Positions 55,015-64,000 of a DNA stretch of 64,000 nt are shown here, piece by piece. The translations under genes were made by a program, and so were the position numbers. Source of the stretch: Achromobacter seleniivolatilans. GTDB lineage: Bacteria; Pseudomonadota; Gammaproteobacteria; Burkholderiales; Burkholderiaceae_B. The stretch is taken from NCBI RefSeq assembly GCF_030864005.1, contig NZ_CP132976.1:2728001-2792000 (forward strand), written 5' to 3'. The first letter of the stretch is position 1; each line of letters starts with the position of its first letter. The notes under the pieces are model-generated. The model saw nothing but the letters and a program-made list of their open reading frames with translations, did no database searches and was not told the DNA's origin.

Positions 55015-55896
55015 TTAAGAGGCGTCTGGCGTCTTGGGCGGAACCGGTGACGGCGGCGTGCTTGCCAAGGCGTCGGCAGCGGGTTTGGCCGAAGGCCGGC
55101 GCCTGCGCTTAGGCGGCTCTGAGGCGGGATCGTAGGTACCGGCCAGCTCGGCCAGGTAGCGCTCGTCGATTTTGTTGAGCCATCCCTTGGCCCGTGCTGA
55201 TTCGATCAGCTCGGGACGCCGGGCCGCCGTCAGGGCAAGCGAACGCTCACGCCGCCAACGAGCGATATTGGCATGGTGGCCGCTCAACAAGGGCGCGGGC
55301 ACAGGCTCACCCTGATAGACCTCGGGGCGCGTGTAATGCGGGCTATCCAGCAAACCGGACAAGGTGTCGTTGAACGAGTCCTGCAATGCGGAGTCGCCAT
55401 CGTTGAGCACGCCCGGCACCAGCCGGACTGCTGCGTCGATGACCGCCAGGGCTGCAATTTCTCCGCCAGACAACACAAAGTCGCCCAGTGAAATCTCGTG
55501 CGTGACGCAGCGTTCAATGAAGCGCTGGTCCACGCCCTCGTACCGGCCGCAAATCAGGATGATGCCTTCACTGGCAGCCAGCGATTCAGCGTCGGCCTGA
55601 TCGTAGCGCTTGCCTACAGGCGCCAGCAGCGCCACAGGGGCGCGGGCCAGACCTTGCGCGGCACGCGCTTCCTGGGCGGCGTTGACAGCGGCTTCCAAAG
55701 GCGCCGCCATCATCACCATTCCGGGGCCGCCGCCGTAAGGACGGTCGTCCACCGTGCGATGGACGTCCTGCGTGAAATCACGGGGATTCCAAGCGTGCAA
55801 GGACCACCGGCCTTGCGCATGCGCCCGGCCGGTAACACCCAGATCGCGCACTACCCCGAACATTTCGGGAAAGAGCGTAATGACGTCGAATCGCAT
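55015..55896 (-). CDS. trmD: tRNA (guanine-N1)-methyltransferase TrmD
   Basis: A 293-residue SPOUT methyltransferase with [40 protein letters not shown], and the knot segment [23 protein letters not shown]. It makes m1G37 in tRNAs. The C terminus has an extra Pro/Arg/Ala-rich tail of about 40 residues ([20 protein letters not shown]) compared with the usual 250. ATG 55896 overlaps the rimM stop. No rplS follows. Confidence 0.97.
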   Translation of the reverse strand: MRFDVITLFPEMFGVVRDLGVTGRAHAQGRWSLHAWNPRDFTQDVHRTVDDRPYGGGPGMVMMAAPLEAAVNAAQEARAAQGLARAPVALLAPVGKRYDQADAESLAASEGIILICGRYEGVDQRFIERCVTHEISLGDFVLSGGEIAALAVIDAAVRLVPGVLNDGDSALQDSFNDTLSGLLDSPHYTRPEVYQGEPVPAPLLSGHHANIARWRRERSLALTAARRPELIESARAKGWLNKIDERYLAELAGTYDPASEPPKRRRRPSAKPAADALASTPPSPVPPKTPDAS

Positions 55897-56513
55897 CAAA
55901 GATCCGCGGGCCAGTCGCTGTCTATGCGGCGAGCGGCCAAATCGACGGCGTGTATGTGCGCGCGTACGAACGGAACAAGCATTTCGGCAGGTCGGCCTTT
56001 GGCGTCCAGGACAGGCTCGAGCCCTTCGGCTCCAGCTTTCTGGCACAAGACCTTCAAGACGGCATGTGCGCCGTTATCAAGGACTTCACCCACCACGCCT
56101 ATCAGCGTGGCTTCACCGTTGGCGTTGGTGTACAACGCGCAGCCGATGAGGTCGACCCAGTAGTATTCGTCTTCCTCGGGCGCGGGAAAAGAACCGCGCG
56201 GCGCTTGGACGGAATATCCGCGCAAGGCTTCGGCCTGATCGCGATCTGCAATACCCGCCAACTGGGCCACCACTGTGGCGCCCTGCGTACGGACTTGCAA
56301 AACCTTGATTGCGACAGGCGCAGACGCGACAGCGCCCCGCGCCAATTCAGGCACAGGGCGAGTCAACCACCATTGAGATGCTGAGAGCAGTACTTCGGCA
56401 TTGGCCGAATGTGGCTGCACCTTAACCCAGCCTTTCACACCGTAGGCCGCACTGATGCGGCCCAGCTCGATCAAATCCGTAGGCGCCGCGTTGGAGTTTG
56501 CGGCATCAGGCAT
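55896..56513 (-). CDS. rimM: 16S rRNA processing protein RimM
   Basis: A 205-residue maturation factor for 30S subunits. It has [41 protein letters not shown] and the C-terminal PRC-barrel region [25 protein letters not shown]. It binds S19. It lies 83 bp after rpsP and is coupled to trmD. Confidence 0.95.
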   Translation of the reverse strand: MPDAANSNAAPTDLIELGRISAAYGVKGWVKVQPHSANAEVLLSASQWWLTRPVPELARGAVASAPVAIKVLQVRTQGATVVAQLAGIADRDQAEALRGYSVQAPRGSFPAPEEDEYYWVDLIGCALYTNANGEATLIGVVGEVLDNGAHAVLKVLCQKAGAEGLEPVLDAKGRPAEMLVPFVRAHIHAVDLAARRIDSDWPADL

Positions 56514-56596
56514 GTATCGTGCTCTTGGTAACGATGAAACAGCTAAAAATGGTAGCTCTACTAACTAACAGCTTGGGGTTTAAACGACGCAGGCAA

Positions 56597-56857
56597 TTAA
56601 GCTGCGGCGGAAACCTTGGCCGAGTAGTCTTTAACCAGACGCTCGACAGCGGGCGACAATTGCGCGCCAGTGCCGGTCCAGTATTGCACGCGATCCAGCG
56701 CAATGCGCAGGTTTTCCGTGCCTTCGCTAGCTACGGGGTTGTAGAAACCCACGCGCTCGATGAAGCGGCCGTCGCGACGGTTACGCGAATCGGTGGCCAC
56801 CAGGTTGTAAAACGGACGCTTCTTGGACCCACCGCGGGCCAGGCGAATCACCACCAT
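56597..56857 (-). CDS. rpsP: 30S ribosomal protein S16
   Basis: The 86-residue product [41 protein letters not shown] is bS16, an early 30S assembly protein. It starts the rpsP-rimM-trmD unit with AAGGGA before the ATG and a good promoter 36 bp upstream. Confidence 0.98.
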   Translation of the reverse strand: MVVIRLARGGSKKRPFYNLVATDSRNRRDGRFIERVGFYNPVASEGTENLRIALDRVQYWTGTGAQLSPAVERLVKDYSAKVSAAA

Positions 56858-57278
56858 AGGTAATCCCTTGAATTAGTTGTGAAAAACGGGAAATTCTAGC
56901 ACTTAAACAAGCCAGCTGGCAAATGCAGGTGCTGAATCAGGCGTAGCGGCGCGATTTGTATCCTAAAACACCACATCCGGGTATTCTACAAATGTGGGCC
57001 GGAGCCCGCCGCAGCCCAAAGTGTAGCCGCCCGGCAGCGCTTACGTCTGCTTTTCCTGCGTTTGACCCTAAGTGCGTTTGAAGAATAGCCCGGTTGGAGA
57101 GATCGGTTTTATGTCGTCCTACGCCTCATCCCGCGCTTTGCTCCACCCGTCCGCGCCACCATGGCGCAGCCCCCTTACTGCTTTCAAGCCATCGTCCTGA
57201 TGGGCGGAGCCTTTGCGCCCGTTTCGTCGTGTCTCCGTGTTTTTCCCCAACACTTCCATTTCAGGAGAGTGCCACACC
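56858..57278. other. rpsP upstream region
   Basis: This 421-bp gap separates divergent genes. It contains the rpsP promoter (56893-56922, -). On the + side TTGACC at 57062 is a possible -35 for the secreted-protein gene but the -10 (ATAGCC) is poor. No gene is supported. Confidence 0.65.
56893..56922 (-). promoter_or_regulatory. sigma-70 promoter of rpsP-rimM-trmD
   Basis: On the - strand TTGCCA (56922-56917) and TAGAAT (56898-56893) are separated by 18 bp; each matches consensus at five of six bases. A start near 56887 leaves a leader of about 30 nt. Confidence 0.75.
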
Positions 57279-57860
57279 ATGAAGAACCAGAAATCAGCCT
57301 TCACTCCCGTCGCGCGCCTGGCCTTGGCGGGCATTTTGCTGGGCACGCTGGCAATGCCACTGACGGCTTCCGCCCGCGTGGTCGGCGCGGCGCTAACCAC
57401 CGCCACGGGTAAAGTTACCGCCGTGGACCCGGCTACCCGGACCATCACGTTGCAGGGTGAGAATGGCAACACCGTGAACGTTCAGGCCGGCCCCGACATT
57501 CGCAACTTCAATCAGATCAAGCCAGGCGACTCGCTGACGCTCGACTATTACGAGTCCGTGGGGATTGATGTGCGACCCGCCGGATCAGGCATACCTGAAG
57601 TCGTCACCGAGACAGCCGGGACGCGCAGCGCTCCGGGCGCCAAGCCCGGCGGCGCAATGGGTCGCCAAACCACGATCACGGCCGAGATCTGGCATATCAA
57701 CAAAAGTGCCAATCTTGTCACGCTTAAAGGCCCCCAAGGGGGCATGCGCACGATCCAGGTGAAAGACCCTGCCCTGCAAGCCCGCCTGCAGCAGCTCAAG
57801 GAAGGCGACCTGGTGGATTTCACCATTACCCAAGCCGTTGCCGCAGCCGTGCATAAGTAA
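57279..57860 (+). CDS. secreted two-repeat protein of unknown function
   Basis: A 193-residue exported protein with signal peptide ARLALAGILLGTLAMPLTASA. The mature part holds two similar beta-rich repeats: GKVTAVDPATRTITLQGENG to GDSLTLDYYES (about residues 45-92) and AEIWHINKSANLVTLKGPQGG to GDLVDFTITQA (about 138-188). The pattern (x-V-x2-V/I-D/N-x2-T-x-T-L-x4-G ... L-K-x-G-D) resembles small OB-type periplasmic domains such as CusF-like or DUF5666. AGGAG precedes ATG 57279. A bidirectional terminator follows. Confidence 0.85.
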   Translation: MKNQKSAFTPVARLALAGILLGTLAMPLTASARVVGAALTTATGKVTAVDPATRTITLQGENGNTVNVQAGPDIRNFNQIKPGDSLTLDYYESVGIDVRPAGSGIPEVVTETAGTRSAPGAKPGGAMGRQTTITAEIWHINKSANLVTLKGPQGGMRTIQVKDPALQARLQQLKEGDLVDFTITQAVAAAVHK

Positions 57861-57883
57861 GCCGCACGCTGACCCGCAAAGCA

Positions 57884-57910
57884 AAGAGCCCGCCATGAAG
57901 GCGGGCTCTT
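57884..57910. terminator. bidirectional terminator
   Basis: AAGAGCCCGCC pairs with GGCGGGCTCTT around ATGAA, between convergent genes. Confidence 0.88.
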
Positions 57911-57951
57911 GTCGTATGGAGCGAACCGAGCAGCCGGTTGGCTGGCCAGGA

Positions 57952-58221
57952 TCAGCGGCGGCGCAAGAAATGCACGCCGCGCCCATCGGACTCTTGCTGC
58001 GCAACCAGCACGTTACCGGTCTGGCGCGCAAAGGCCTGAAAGTCGCGAATGGCGTTGCGATCCGTGGTGATGACGCGCAAAACCTGACCACTGGCCATCT
58101 GCGCCAACGCCTTCTTCGCGCGCAGGATGGGCAGCGGGCAAGTCAGCCCGCTAGCGTCGACTTCTTGCTCGAAATCCGGCGCTTGCGCGCCGGTATCAAG
58201 ACCGGCTTCCACGCTGCTCAT
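57952..58221 (-). CDS. TusA-family sulfur carrier protein
   Basis: An 89-residue TusA/SirA-like protein with LDASGLTCPLPILRAKKAL-type sequence (here VDASGLTCPLPILRAKKAL), the conserved Cys-Pro-x-Pro, and GQVLRVITTDRNAIRDFQAFARQTG. Such proteins relay persulfide sulfur for tRNA thiolation or other pathways. Its ATG overlaps the alaS stop (ATGA-type), so it is coupled to alaS. Confidence 0.92.
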   Translation of the reverse strand: MSSVEAGLDTGAQAPDFEQEVDASGLTCPLPILRAKKALAQMASGQVLRVITTDRNAIRDFQAFARQTGNVLVAQQESDGRGVHFLRRR

Positions 58222-60845
58222 CAGAGACGCTCGTCAACCCACTTCTGCACGCCTGCAATTGCTGCGGGCAAGGCTGCGATATCGGTGCCGCCGCCCATGG
58301 CCATGTCAGGACGGCCACCGCCCTTGCCGCCCACCTGGCTGGCCACAAAGCCCACCAGATCGCCGGCCTTGATGCGGTCGGTCAGGTCGGCGGTAACGCC
58401 GCCCACCACGCTGATCTTGCCATCTGCGGACCCCGTTGCCAGCAACACAACGGCCGGCTTCAGACGATCCTTCAGGTTGTCGACCATGCCGCGCAGCGCC
58501 TTGGGATCCACGTCGCCGATGCTGGCGGCCAGGACCTTGATGCCCTTGACGTCGACAGCAGCGCTGGCAGCCAGATCATTGCCAGCATTGGCAGCCAGCT
58601 TGTTGCGCGACTGCTCCAGCTCTTTCTCAAGCGCCTTGACCTGATCCTGCACCTGGGCGATACGCGTCGGCAGGTCTGCCGGCGTGCTGCGCAGCATGCC
58701 CGCGATCTGGGTCAGCAAGGCATTCTGGTTCTGCACCCAGGCCAGCGCGTTGTCGCCAGTGATGGCTTCGATACGGCGCACACCAGCCGCCACGCCGCCT
58801 TCAGAAATGATCTTGAACAGACCGATATCGCCCGTACGGCTGACGTGCGTGCCACCGCAGAGTTCGCGCGAGAAGCCGATATCCAGCACCCGTACCGTAT
58901 CGCCGTATTTTTCGCCGAACAGCGCCATGGCGCCACCCTTGACCGCGTCGTCATAAGCCATGACCTGGGCCACGGTGGGCTGGTTGGCCAGCACTTCGGC
59001 GTTGACGATGGCCTCGACACGCGCGATCTGTTCGGCGGTCATCGGCGCGTCTTGCGCAAAGTCGAAGCGGGTCTTGTCGGGGTCCACCAGCGAGCCGCGC
59101 TGCTGCACGTGCGCGCCCAGCACCTGGCGCAAGGCCTTGTGCATCAAATGGGTGGCAGAGTGATTGCGGATCGTGCGGGCACGGCGGACGGCGTCCACGC
59201 GGGCCAGCAGGGTGTCGCCCACGGACAGCGAACCCGATTCCAGCACGCCATGATGACCAAACACGCCCGCTTGGATCTTCAGCGTGTCAGCAACGACAAA
59301 ACGCAAGCCGTCGGCTTCCAGCAAACCGGTGTCGCCCACCTGGCCGCCCGACTCCGCGTAGAACGGGGTAGCGTCCAGCACGACGACGGCGCTTTGGCCG
59401 GCCGTCACTTGCTGGACGTGCGTGCCGTCCACGTACAAGGCCGTGACCTTGACGTTGTCGAGTTCCAGCTTTTCGTAGCCTTCAAAGCGCGTTTCGGCGC
59501 CTTCGTAGCTTAGTCCTTCGGCCATCTTGAACTTGCCGGCGGCCCGGGCCTGGTCGCGCTGACGCTCCATGGAGACCTCGAAACCCGCCATATCGATTTC
59601 CACTTCGCGTTCGCGGCAGATGTCGGCGGTCAGGTCCACGGGGAAACCGTAGGTGTCATACAGCGTGAACAGCGTAGTGCCATCCAGCACGCCGCCTTTG
59701 GCCACATTAGCCAGGGCCGTGTCCAGGATGCGCATGCCGTGTTCCAGCGTTTCGCCAAAGCGCTCTTCTTCTTGCTTCAGCACCTGCGCAACGCGGTCGG
59801 CCGTAGCGGCCAACTCGGGATAGGCTTCGCCCATCTCGGCAACCAGATCCGGCACCATGCGATGGAAGAACGGCTTGGTCTGACCGAGTTTGTAGCCATG
59901 ACGCAAGGCGCGGCGCACGATACGGCGCAGCACGTAGCCACGGCCTTCGTTGCTGGGGATCACGCCATCGACGATCAGGAACGAGCAGGCACGAATGTGG
60001 TCGGCAATGACCTTCAGCGAGTTGTCTTCCAGGTCCTTGATGCCGGTTTCGCGGGCTGCGGCGGCGATCAGGTGCTGGAAAAGGTCGATTTCGTAGTTGG
60101 AATGCACGCCCTGCAACACGGCGGCGATACGTTCCAGACCCATGCCGGTATCGACACAGGGACGCGGCAGGCGCGGCATATTGCCGGCGGCGTCGCGTTC
60201 AAACTGCATGAACACCAGGTTCCAGATCTCGATGTAGCGGTCGCCGTCTTCTTCGGGCGATCCCGGGGGGCCGCCCCAGATTTCAGGACCGTGATCAAAG
60301 AAGATTTCCGAGCACGGGCCGCAAGGACCGGTGTCGGCCATTTGCCAGAAGTTGTCAGACGCGTAGCGCGCGCCCTTGTTGTCGCCGATGCGAATGATGC
60401 GCTCGGTCGGCACGCCGACTTCCTTGGCCCAGATATCGTAGGCCTCGTCGTCTTCCTGGTAGACGGTGACCCAGAGCTTATCGGCTGGCAGCTTGTAGAC
60501 CTGCGTCAGCAGTTCCCAGGCGTACTGAATGGCGTCGCGCTTGAAGTAGTCGCCAAAGCTGAAGTTACCCAGCATTTCGAAGAACGTATGGTGGCGGGCG
60601 GTATAGCCCACGTTCTCGAGGTCATTGTGCTTACCGCCGGCGCGCACGCTGCGCTGCGACGATGTGGCACGCGTATACGACCGCGATTCCTTGCCCGTGA
60701 AGACGTCCTTGAACTGGACCATGCCCGAATTAGTGAAGAGCAAAGTCGGGTCGTTGCCGGGGACGAGCGACGACGAAGGAACAATGGTGTGTTCCTTGGA
60801 CTTGAAGAATTGCAGAAACTGCTGGCGAATCTCGGAGGATTTCAT
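58221..60845 (-). CDS. alaS: alanyl-tRNA synthetase
   Basis: An 874-residue class II synthetase: [29 protein letters not shown] at the start, [20 protein letters not shown] [28 protein letters not shown], the editing-site [16 protein letters not shown] and [13 protein letters not shown], and the C-terminal oligomerisation (DHHA1) domain. It charges tRNA-Ala. A perfect TATAAT lies 33 bp upstream. Confidence 0.98.
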   Translation of the reverse strand: MKSSEIRQQFLQFFKSKEHTIVPSSSLVPGNDPTLLFTNSGMVQFKDVFTGKESRSYTRATSSQRSVRAGGKHNDLENVGYTARHHTFFEMLGNFSFGDYFKRDAIQYAWELLTQVYKLPADKLWVTVYQEDDEAYDIWAKEVGVPTERIIRIGDNKGARYASDNFWQMADTGPCGPCSEIFFDHGPEIWGGPPGSPEEDGDRYIEIWNLVFMQFERDAAGNMPRLPRPCVDTGMGLERIAAVLQGVHSNYEIDLFQHLIAAAARETGIKDLEDNSLKVIADHIRACSFLIVDGVIPSNEGRGYVLRRIVRRALRHGYKLGQTKPFFHRMVPDLVAEMGEAYPELAATADRVAQVLKQEEERFGETLEHGMRILDTALANVAKGGVLDGTTLFTLYDTYGFPVDLTADICREREVEIDMAGFEVSMERQRDQARAAGKFKMAEGLSYEGAETRFEGYEKLELDNVKVTALYVDGTHVQQVTAGQSAVVVLDATPFYAESGGQVGDTGLLEADGLRFVVADTLKIQAGVFGHHGVLESGSLSVGDTLLARVDAVRRARTIRNHSATHLMHKALRQVLGAHVQQRGSLVDPDKTRFDFAQDAPMTAEQIARVEAIVNAEVLANQPTVAQVMAYDDAVKGGAMALFGEKYGDTVRVLDIGFSRELCGGTHVSRTGDIGLFKIISEGGVAAGVRRIEAITGDNALAWVQNQNALLTQIAGMLRSTPADLPTRIAQVQDQVKALEKELEQSRNKLAANAGNDLAASAAVDVKGIKVLAASIGDVDPKALRGMVDNLKDRLKPAVVLLATGSADGKISVVGGVTADLTDRIKAGDLVGFVASQVGGKGGGRPDMAMGGGTDIAALPAAIAGVQKWVDERL

Positions 60846-60877
60846 CGTGGATGAAGCAAGATTTAGGCGAATCTTTG

Positions 60878-60883
60878 ATTATA
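60878..60883 (-). promoter_or_regulatory. alaS -10 element
   Basis: On the - strand TATAAT (60883-60878) is a perfect -10, 32 bp before the alaS ATG. No consensus -35 is visible at 16-18 bp. It lies in the 79-bp gap after the pilus operon. Confidence 0.65.
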
Positions 60884-60924
60884 GAGGGTTGGCGGGCTTG
60901 CGCGGGAATGCGGCGCAATCGGCG

Positions 60925-62058
60925 CTACCTGACGCAGACGTAACCGGTGGTCCAACCCTCGTTATCCGTCCATTTTCCGCCCGCTGACACGATGACACTC
61001 GTAAATCCGGCCGGGCAAGAGCAGTCTCCCGTTCGCGGGTTTACCGTTGGCACGCCCGTGTAATGCCAGCATCCTCTAGGGGCATTGACACTGTAGGCGC
61101 CTCCGAAACCGCCGCTGGCCTGTGTCCACACATTTCCCTGGCAGGAGAGTAATTCGCCCCCATGCGACGTTGCCAGAGTGCCGTTGACGCGTGGACAGAA
61201 ATGGCCTGGCACAGCGCGCGCGGCCATCACGATATGTCCCCCAACAGAAACGTCGGTAGCGGTCGACAGCACGCCTCCAACCGCAAGACGGCCGCCCGCA
61301 GACATGTTGGACGCCACCGACAACGCCCCTCTCAGCATGGGATCTCGCGTATCCCGCAGCGTGACAAATCGGTCCACATCTAGCTGCCCGCCTCCACCTC
61401 CTGTCCCCGCGCCCGCCCAAAGCGCCAGCGTACCGGGCAAATAACGCGGGGCGCCGGACGCCAAAGGGTTGGCAAAGCTGAACACAGCCCCCCGCACCAC
61501 CCCTGGCGACTGGGGCCATACCGCTCCCGCATAACCGCCCGCGGCGGCAATTACGGCAGATATGCCCACAAGATCAACAACTTGCGCTCCTCTTTTTAAA
61601 ACCGGTGTGGCGCTGTAGACCAATCCGTCAAGACGGCACGACGCGCCCGGACAGGCCGGTGCGCGGGCGATCCTGATCTGCGCACCGAACCCCATGGAAG
61701 ACTGCTCTGGAAAGTCCGCTGGCAAGTGCCCCTGCGTGCGCAACTCGGCCACAGTGGGCATTAGCGGGTTCACGAACAGCGGCTTGCCCTGACTGCCCAA
61801 TGGCGCCTGCCCATTGGCCAAGGCGTCGAAATGCAGGTTCAGCACCCCCGCTAACGCCAGGCGAACCTGCGTCAGCCATACGCCGGTTGAATGCGCCGCC
61901 GCATCTTCGATCCGCTGTACGAGCTGATTGGAAGCCCAAATGGCAATCAGGGAGGTCAGAACCAAGCCCAGCGCCACGCCCACCAATGAATATCCTGTTT
62001 GCATCAACCGCAGCGCAATGCCACCACGCCAGCGCGCCGGACACAGGTGGCTGCTCAT
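60925..62058 (-). CDS. PilV-like type IVb pilus tip/minor pilin
   Basis: A 377-residue prepilin-like protein. The N terminus has a leader ending in QTG before YSLVGVALGLVLTSLIAIWA, a hydrophobic pilin helix, but the residue at +5 is Gly and not the usual Glu. The long remainder is Gly/Ser-rich with repeated VGG units (SAGGRLAVGG, DVSVGGHIVM) and a Cys-rich C-terminal domain (ELLSCQGNVWTQASG, RGCWHYTGV, GDCSCPAGF, GYVCVR), like the shufflon/PilV adhesin tip of R64-type thin pili. ATG 62058 overlaps the pilin stop. Confidence 0.82.
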   Translation of the reverse strand: MSSHLCPARWRGGIALRLMQTGYSLVGVALGLVLTSLIAIWASNQLVQRIEDAAAHSTGVWLTQVRLALAGVLNLHFDALANGQAPLGSQGKPLFVNPLMPTVAELRTQGHLPADFPEQSSMGFGAQIRIARAPACPGASCRLDGLVYSATPVLKRGAQVVDLVGISAVIAAAGGYAGAVWPQSPGVVRGAVFSFANPLASGAPRYLPGTLALWAGAGTGGGGGQLDVDRFVTLRDTRDPMLRGALSVASNMSAGGRLAVGGVLSTATDVSVGGHIVMAARAVPGHFCPRVNGTLATSHGGELLSCQGNVWTQASGGFGGAYSVNAPRGCWHYTGVPTVNPRTGDCSCPAGFTSVIVSAGGKWTDNEGWTTGYVCVR

Positions 62059-62672
62059 CGGGCGGTAAACACAAAGGTGTTGACGTCTCCGTGGCCGCAT
62101 TGCGCCTGGGCTAGCGCGGCGCGATAGAGAACGCGGGGCGTGGCTATCGAGTCTTTGACCAGCTTGGCGCCGCTGGCGCCATCAATCGAAATCGATTCAG
62201 ACACCCGCTGCAATACCGAAGCCAACGATGGACAGGCAGCCTGGCTAACATTGGTGAGCGTGACGGTAAAAGCGGCGCCCAAACCTGCCCCATCAAAAGC
62301 GGCCGGCGCAACTTCGACAATACCGTTGCGCCCCGAACCCGATCCGCCCAAACCGTGCGCGATAGTGGCCGACGCGCCGGAACCCTGTACCGACAACACG
62401 CTTGAATCGCGCAATGCGTTGGCCATGGCGCCGGTATCGAGGCCAGCGTATGGCGTGATGCCGCCCCCTTGCGCATTGATCTTCATGCTGGCAATAAAGC
62501 GCTGCAGTTCTTCGCCTACTTTGGGCACCTTGTTTTCGATGACGTAGCCGCCAATTGCCGGGATGCCAACAATCGCAATCAGCAAGACGATCGCCGTGAC
62601 AATGGATACCTCCATCAGTGAAAAACCTTGTTGGCGCATGGCGCCGAATCGACCCCTGTCGAACCTCTGCAT
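62055..62672 (-). CDS. type IVb major pilin (PilS-like)
   Basis: A 205-residue prepilin. The class III signal sequence cuts at QQG before FSLMEVSIVTAIVLLIAIVGIPAI, with Glu at +5 as required for pilus assembly. The globular part has two Cys residues (QAACPSLA and AQCGHGDVN) that can form the C-terminal disulfide loop. It precedes the PilV-like gene, as in R64-type operons. Confidence 0.87.
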   Translation of the reverse strand: MQRFDRGRFGAMRQQGFSLMEVSIVTAIVLLIAIVGIPAIGGYVIENKVPKVGEELQRFIASMKINAQGGGITPYAGLDTGAMANALRDSSVLSVQGSGASATIAHGLGGSGSGRNGIVEVAPAAFDGAGLGAAFTVTLTNVSQAACPSLASVLQRVSESISIDGASGAKLVKDSIATPRVLYRAALAQAQCGHGDVNTFVFTAR

Positions 62673-62750
62673 CGTTACCTCCTGCTGAAAGCAATCAAGG
62701 ATTGGTGGATATGCCTTGCAACGTCGTTTTCGAGCCGTAAGGTCCGGCTA

Positions 62751-63881
62751 CTACTGGTTTGCATAAAAATTTGTGAGTGATTGACGCAGTTCGTTGATCA
62801 CGCCGTAGTGCCAGAGCGTGATTCCCAACACGGTCGCAAGCGACGCAATCAGCAACGTCCAGCGCAATGTGGACGCCTGGCGCAACACCCGAACCAGCAG
62901 CCGCTCTTCAACCCGCAAGCGCACTCGGGCCAGTCCCGTCTCCAGCCCCGAGGCGTCCATCATGTCGGCCATAAACCACCACGTTTCGGCATCGAGCAGG
63001 CCCGTATTGAAGAGTTCGGGCCCCGCCACACCGGCATCGGTCCGATCCAACATCGTCTGCAAATGCCCACGCAGCCAGGGCTGCGCTCCGCGGCACTGCA
63101 CGGACAACGCTCTGCGCAATCGCGTGTCGGCCGCACCATGTTCACGCACCAGCACAGCCAGCAGGGACAGGAATTGAATGGCCTGAAAATCTCTGTACAG
63201 GCGCCAGATCAACCAGCTATCCAATCTGTCGCGCCACGGCCCCGTCAAATTGGCCAACGACCATTGGCCAAGCAGCGCCAGACCCACCGTTGATACCAGC
63301 CACAAGACCAACCATTCGCGAACATATCCGGCCAGTGCAAACAACCCTTGCGTCAGTCGCCCGTAGTCTTCGGCAGGCACCGTCTGGAATACGCTTTGCA
63401 AGCGGGGCACGCTGAAAAAGGGAATGGCGCACAGCAAGGCGAAGGCCACCAGCGCGGCGACCATACCCGTCGCGGCTGCGGTCATCACAGCCATGCGGGC
63501 ATCTGCCGCCAGACGAACGGCGCGCGCGATGTCTTTGAGGGCAGCGGGCAAATCGCCACCCTCTTCCTGGACGCAGGCAAGCAGCAGACAGTCTCTGGCT
63601 GGCAATGTGGAGGCCCATGCTCCGCCCAGGTCTCCGCCAGCCTCCAGATAAGACAATGCCCAGTGCCGAGACAAGCGGCCGCGTACAGTGCCTGGCCCAT
63701 AACGGCGCGCATCGTCTTCGAAGATGTCACGCAGGCTTTTTCGGCCTTGCGTCCCTTCGACCAGATCCGCCAGATATTCGTAGTAGTCCGCCCTGCGGGA
63801 ACGGAAACGCCAAGCATCCAGCATCAGGCCATAACCGCCTGCCGAAAACCAGGAAGAAAGCGCCAGACGCCATTCAGTCAT
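62751..63881 (-). CDS. type IVb pilus inner-membrane platform protein (PilR/GspF-like)
   Basis: A 376-residue GspF-family protein with two helical cytoplasmic halves and three membrane segments near residues 160-180, 205-225 and 350-370 (for example MVAALVAFALLCAIPFF and LLIASLATVLGITLWHYGV). It anchors the assembly ATPase and pilus base. ATG 63881 overlaps the end of the upstream ATPase gene by 8 bp and precedes the pilin gene. Confidence 0.88.
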   Translation of the reverse strand: MTEWRLALSSWFSAGGYGLMLDAWRFRSRRADYYEYLADLVEGTQGRKSLRDIFEDDARRYGPGTVRGRLSRHWALSYLEAGGDLGGAWASTLPARDCLLLACVQEEGGDLPAALKDIARAVRLAADARMAVMTAAATGMVAALVAFALLCAIPFFSVPRLQSVFQTVPAEDYGRLTQGLFALAGYVREWLVLWLVSTVGLALLGQWSLANLTGPWRDRLDSWLIWRLYRDFQAIQFLSLLAVLVREHGAADTRLRRALSVQCRGAQPWLRGHLQTMLDRTDAGVAGPELFNTGLLDAETWWFMADMMDASGLETGLARVRLRVEERLLVRVLRQASTLRWTLLIASLATVLGITLWHYGVINELRQSLTNFYANQ

Positions 63882-64000
63882 GATCGCCCCGTTGCGGTGT
63901 TGCGCCCGACCCGCTGGGCGTAGCAAGCAGATCAAACCGCTGTAGCAAGACCCTTGGGTCGAGTTCTCCTTGGTTGACTTTGTAGAGCGCGCCGTCGAGC
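63874..64000 (-). CDS. C-terminal end of a pilus assembly ATPase (PilQ/GspE-like), partial
   Basis: The - strand frame from the window edge reads LDGALYKVNQGELDPRVLLQRFDLLATP and ends at TGA 63876-63874. The segment ALYKVNQGELDPRVL resembles the end of GspE-type secretion ATPases, and the position before a PilR/GspF-like gene matches. The nucleotide-binding part is outside the window. Confidence 0.65.
   Translation of the reverse strand, partial: LDGALYKVNQGELDPRVLLQRFDLLATPSGSGATPQRGDHD

Noticed and set aside
57094..57282. 62-codon + frame upstream of the secreted protein
   Set aside because: No ribosome site, no recognisable pattern, and it overlaps the real start region.

Overview
The window joins a transposable (Mu-type) prophage to a long stretch of conserved betaproteobacterial chromosome. 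The host genes point to the Alcaligenaceae (Bordetella/Achromobacter type). The signs are high GC, a lysine/alanine-rich N-terminal extension on RpoD, an rpsU-dnaG-rpoD locus, and the block ndk-rlmN-rodZ-ispG-hisS-yfgM-bamB-der-hisC-hfq-hflX-hflK-hflC-hisZ-purA. Genus is inferred from gene content and protein character; no database search was run.

Bases 1-24842 are the right-hand part of the prophage, all on the + strand and in Mu order: middle genes (GemA-like, Mor-like activator), lysis (lysozyme, holin-like, Rz with embedded Rz1), packaging (small and large terminase), portal, F-like protein with a nuclease-like C-terminal domain, G, protease/scaffold, capsid, head-tail joining proteins, sheath, tube, tail chaperone with a -1 frameshift signal, tape measure, gpN, gpP, spike gpV, gp46, gp47, gp48, tail fibre and fibre chaperone. 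The early region (repressor, transposase A/B) and the left end lie outside the window. One dyad motif built on ACTGAAGT-N2-TTCA occurs three times, ahead of the lysis, protease/head and baseplate modules. These are the places where Mu has late promoters, so I propose it as the site of this phage's Mor/C-type activator.

The right end is predicted at 24842. Two 13-bp repeats spaced exactly 22 bp sit just inside it, and the sequence stops being phage-like at a terminal CA. Immediately outside is the last 45 codons of a tyrosine-recombinase integrase, including the probable catalytic tyrosine. That fragment reads toward the 3' end of a tRNA with anticodon CAT. The Mu-like phage therefore appears to have landed inside the integrase gene of an older tRNA-targeted element.

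Bases 24997-46761 are mostly - strand housekeeping genes: tRNA, rpoD, dnaG, rpsU, a phosphoribosyltransferase, purA, hisZ, the hflC/hflK/hflX/hfq group, hisC, der, bamB, yfgM, hisS, ispG, rodZ and rlmN, followed by ndk. valS (+) is divergent from ndk. Bases 50567-54906 hold a catabolic cassette on the - strand: an XRE-cupin regulator, a polar amino-acid ABC transporter and an FAD amine/amino-acid oxidase. It lies directly downstream of rpsP-rimM-trmD. The right edge has a secreted two-repeat protein (+), alaS with a TusA-like gene, and the distal end of a type IVb pilus operon (ATPase fragment, PilR/GspF-like, pilin, PilV-like tip protein), all on the - strand.

The most unusual observations are the three-site late-promoter motif, the nested insertion next to a tRNA, the nuclease-like tail on the F-type head protein, a G9 tract near the end of the tail-fibre gene, a long inverted repeat over the lysozyme start, a leader terminator with a competing pairing ahead of hisZ, and degenerate tandem repeats in the dnaG-rpoD gap.
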